From Embleya hyalina (lineage in GTDB: Bacteria > Actinomycetota > Actinomycetes > Streptomycetales > Streptomycetaceae): a stretch of 64,000 bases of DNA. Under the pieces are notes generated by a model, which was not told the origin of the DNA, ran no database searches, and saw only the letters and a list, made by a program, of their open reading frames with translations. Position 1 is the stretch's first letter. The number at the start of each line of letters is the position of its first letter. The stretch covers positions 190,888-254,887 of the forward strand of contig NZ_BIFH01000015.1 of NCBI RefSeq assembly GCF_003967355.1. Reading direction: 5' to 3'. A program made the translations under genes and the position numbers. Below, in pieces: positions 62,801-64,000 of this stretch.

Positions 62801-63149
62801 CCCCGAGGGGGGACGATTCCGGTGGGGCGTACGGCTCTTGCCCGGCGTAGGGCTCCCGCGCCGGATACGGGTCCTGCCGCGGCGCGCTCTCCTGCGGGAC
62901 GCCGGGCCGGACGTAGGGTTCCTGCTCTGGCTCTTGCGGGGCGTACGGCTCGGGTTCGTCGTACGGCTCGGGCGCGGCCCGGCGCTCACGCTCCGCGCGT
63001 TCTTCCGCGCGCCGCTGGGCCGCGACCGGATCCGCCGCGGCCCACTGCGATGTGGGCCACTCGCCCGTGGGCCAGTCGTCCCACCCGGAGGATGAGGCGT
63101 CCTGGCCACCGGGGGGCTGCTCCGGGTCGGGCGTCTTCGAGGGAGGCAT
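59880..63149 (-). CDS. Membrane-anchored penicillin acylase family (Ntn-hydrolase) protein with (E)PY-rich cytoplasmic head
   Basis: A 1089-residue protein. Residues 1-205 are cytoplasmic, rich in Pro/Glu/Tyr with repeated EPY units and a second Pro/Ala block. One transmembrane helix follows ([21 protein letters not shown], near 220). The extracellular part carries the acylase pattern: [34 protein letters not shown] and the Ntn nucleophile Ser in [27 protein letters not shown] near 491. The family cleaves amide bonds of acylated substrates, including penicillins and acyl-homoserine lactones; the true substrate is unknown. ATG 63149 has AAGGA 6 bp upstream. Confidence 0.9.
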   Translation of the reverse strand: [1089 protein letters not shown]

Positions 63150-63454
63150 CAAGGTCCTTATGCGGTCGGTGCGGCAAGGGACACCTTAAAAGCCGAGTGT
63201 CGTCGACAGCACAGCCACGGGTACGAGACGGGACCCCTGTGGGGTATGGATCCTTCGCTTTGGTAAAATATTTGCCAGGCGTAGGTAATTGATCGCCGGT
63301 TCGCCGGCGCGGCAGGGCCCCCCGTTCCAAGGCCCGCTGATTCCCTGCGCATTCGCGGCGCCGGCTTCGCCCGTCGTCGTCTGCCTTCATGTTCAAGCAC
63401 TCCGTGCGGCCGCCTGGGGGGTGGCCGGACCGACGACCGCCGGAGGTGACGCAC
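63150..63454. other. Divergent intergenic region with AT-rich patch
   Basis: 305 bp between the divergent acylase and antiporter starts, holding both promoters. An AT-rich near-palindrome TTTGGTAAAATATTTGCC at 63259-63276 stands out in this GC-rich DNA and may be a promoter or operator core. No gene is seen. Confidence 0.5.
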
Positions 63455-64000
63455 GTGTCCGTGCCCGAGCTCAACCAGGTCCTGCTCCTGGGTGCCATCG
63501 TCATGCTGTCCGCCGTCATAGCGGTCCGCCTGGCGACCCGCACCGGGCTGCCGAGCCTGCTGCTCTACCTCGGACTCGGAATGGTGATCGGGGCCGACGG
63601 CCTCGGCATAGGTTTCGACAACGCCGAACTGACCCAGACGCTCGGCTACGCCGCGCTGATAGTGATCCTCGCGGAGGGCGGGATCGCCACCAGCTGGAAG
63701 GAGATCAAGCCGTCGGTGCCGGCGGCGGCGGTGTTGTCCACCGTCGGGGTCGGAGTGAGCGTCGCGGTCACCGCGTTGGCCACGAAGATCGTGCTGGACG
63801 TGGACTGGTCGACCGCGATCCTGATGGGCGCGATCGTCTCCTCCACGGACGCCGCCGCGGTCTTCTCGGTGTTGCGCAAGTTGCCGCTGCCGCACCGGTT
63901 GACCGGGTTGCTGGAGGCCGAATCCGGGTTCAACGACGCGCCGGTGGTGATCCTGGTGGTCACGTTCGCCCACACGGGCCACATCGAACCGTGGTACATG
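63455..64000 (+). CDS. Cation/proton antiporter, CPA1/CvrA type (cut by window edge)
   Basis: The frame is open from GTG 63455, with GGAGGTGA 6 bp upstream, to the end of the window (182 codons, no stop). It encodes several transmembrane helices (LLLGAIVMLSAVIAVRLATRT, LLLYLGLGMVIGADGLG) and the Na+/H+ antiporter pattern GAIVSSTDAAAVFSVL, GLLEAESGFNDAPVVIL with the conserved Asp pair. Potassium/proton antiporters of this family usually end in an RCK/TrkA_C regulatory domain that may bind c-di-AMP; that part is outside the window. Confidence 0.9.
   Translation, partial: MSVPELNQVLLLGAIVMLSAVIAVRLATRTGLPSLLLYLGLGMVIGADGLGIGFDNAELTQTLGYAALIVILAEGGIATSWKEIKPSVPAAAVLSTVGVGVSVAVTALATKIVLDVDWSTAILMGAIVSSTDAAAVFSVLRKLPLPHRLTGLLEAESGFNDAPVVILVVTFAHTGHIEPWYM

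Noticed and set aside
59928-63095. A 1055-codon plus-strand open frame opposite the acylase gene
   Set aside because: Mirror frame of a strongly GC3-biased gene; the acylase strand shows the catalytic Ser, transmembrane helix and family motifs.

Overview
The window is high-GC actinobacterial DNA, most likely from Streptomyces or a close relative in the Streptomycetaceae. The grounds are strongly G/C-biased third codon positions, many GTG/TTG starts, a tRNA-Leu(UAA) of the bldA type, Scr1/DUF397 and WXG100-type genes, and a housekeeping gene order typical of streptomycetes (ndh, ppx, DUF501, ftsB, eno; then ispE, ksgA, rpfB, tatD, metG, rsmI, pmt; then moaC, mog, glp, galU, FTHF ligase, acylase). 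Genus and species cannot be fixed from the sequence alone.

Region 1 (1-10.15 kb) is the right part of a siphovirus-type prophage: tail terminator, tail tube, a G/GT tail-chaperone pair joined by a canonical -1 slippery heptamer, tape measure, distal tail and other tail-tip proteins, a PGRP-type amidase (endolysin), and two small membrane proteins (holin candidates). An HNH nuclease gene is inserted antisense at its left edge. Head genes, integrase and the left att site must lie outside the window, if present. A strong hairpin closes the block. Two unrecognised minus-strand genes follow.

Region 2 (11.6-13.4 kb) is an XRE regulator with a C-terminal DUF5919/PLD-like part, paired with a CYTH-fold (class IV adenylate cyclase-like) protein, followed by bldA on the minus strand. 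The regulator has two TTA codons, the codon bldA reads, as does the large Rhs gene further right.

Region 3 (13.9-20.3 kb) is core metabolism and division: an orphan ABC ATPase, type II NADH dehydrogenase with a perfect Rex-type operator upstream, Ppx/GppA, DUF501, FtsB and enolase. Region 4 (20.4-32.7 kb) is accessory: an SseB-like protein, a WXG100-like protein, a 1477-residue Rhs polymorphic toxin and a translationally coupled putative immunity protein, then decayed and hypothetical genes, a 207-bp repeat array with an inverted copy, a Scr1/DUF397 pair and a lipoprotein.

Region 5 (32.7-48.7 kb) holds an ATP-grasp protein, a PPOX-fold protein, a CapD-like epimerase/dehydratase, two ESX-like proteins, an ABC-F ATPase, IspE, KsgA, RpfB, TatD, MetG and RsmI. 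Region 6 (48.7-64 kb) holds a protein mannosyltransferase, a TetR regulator, a 76-bp tandem array, a GDSL hydrolase, tRNA-Ala(CGC), GlpR, GNAT, Mog/MoaB, MoaC, Glp (MoeA-like), GalU, a GGDEF protein, 5-formyl-THF cyclo-ligase, a membrane-anchored penicillin-acylase-family protein and the start of a cation/proton antiporter.

The most promising less-described items are the bldA-adjacent XRE plus CYTH module, the TTA-bearing Rhs toxin with an unrecognised C-terminal domain, and the two large intergenic repeat arrays.
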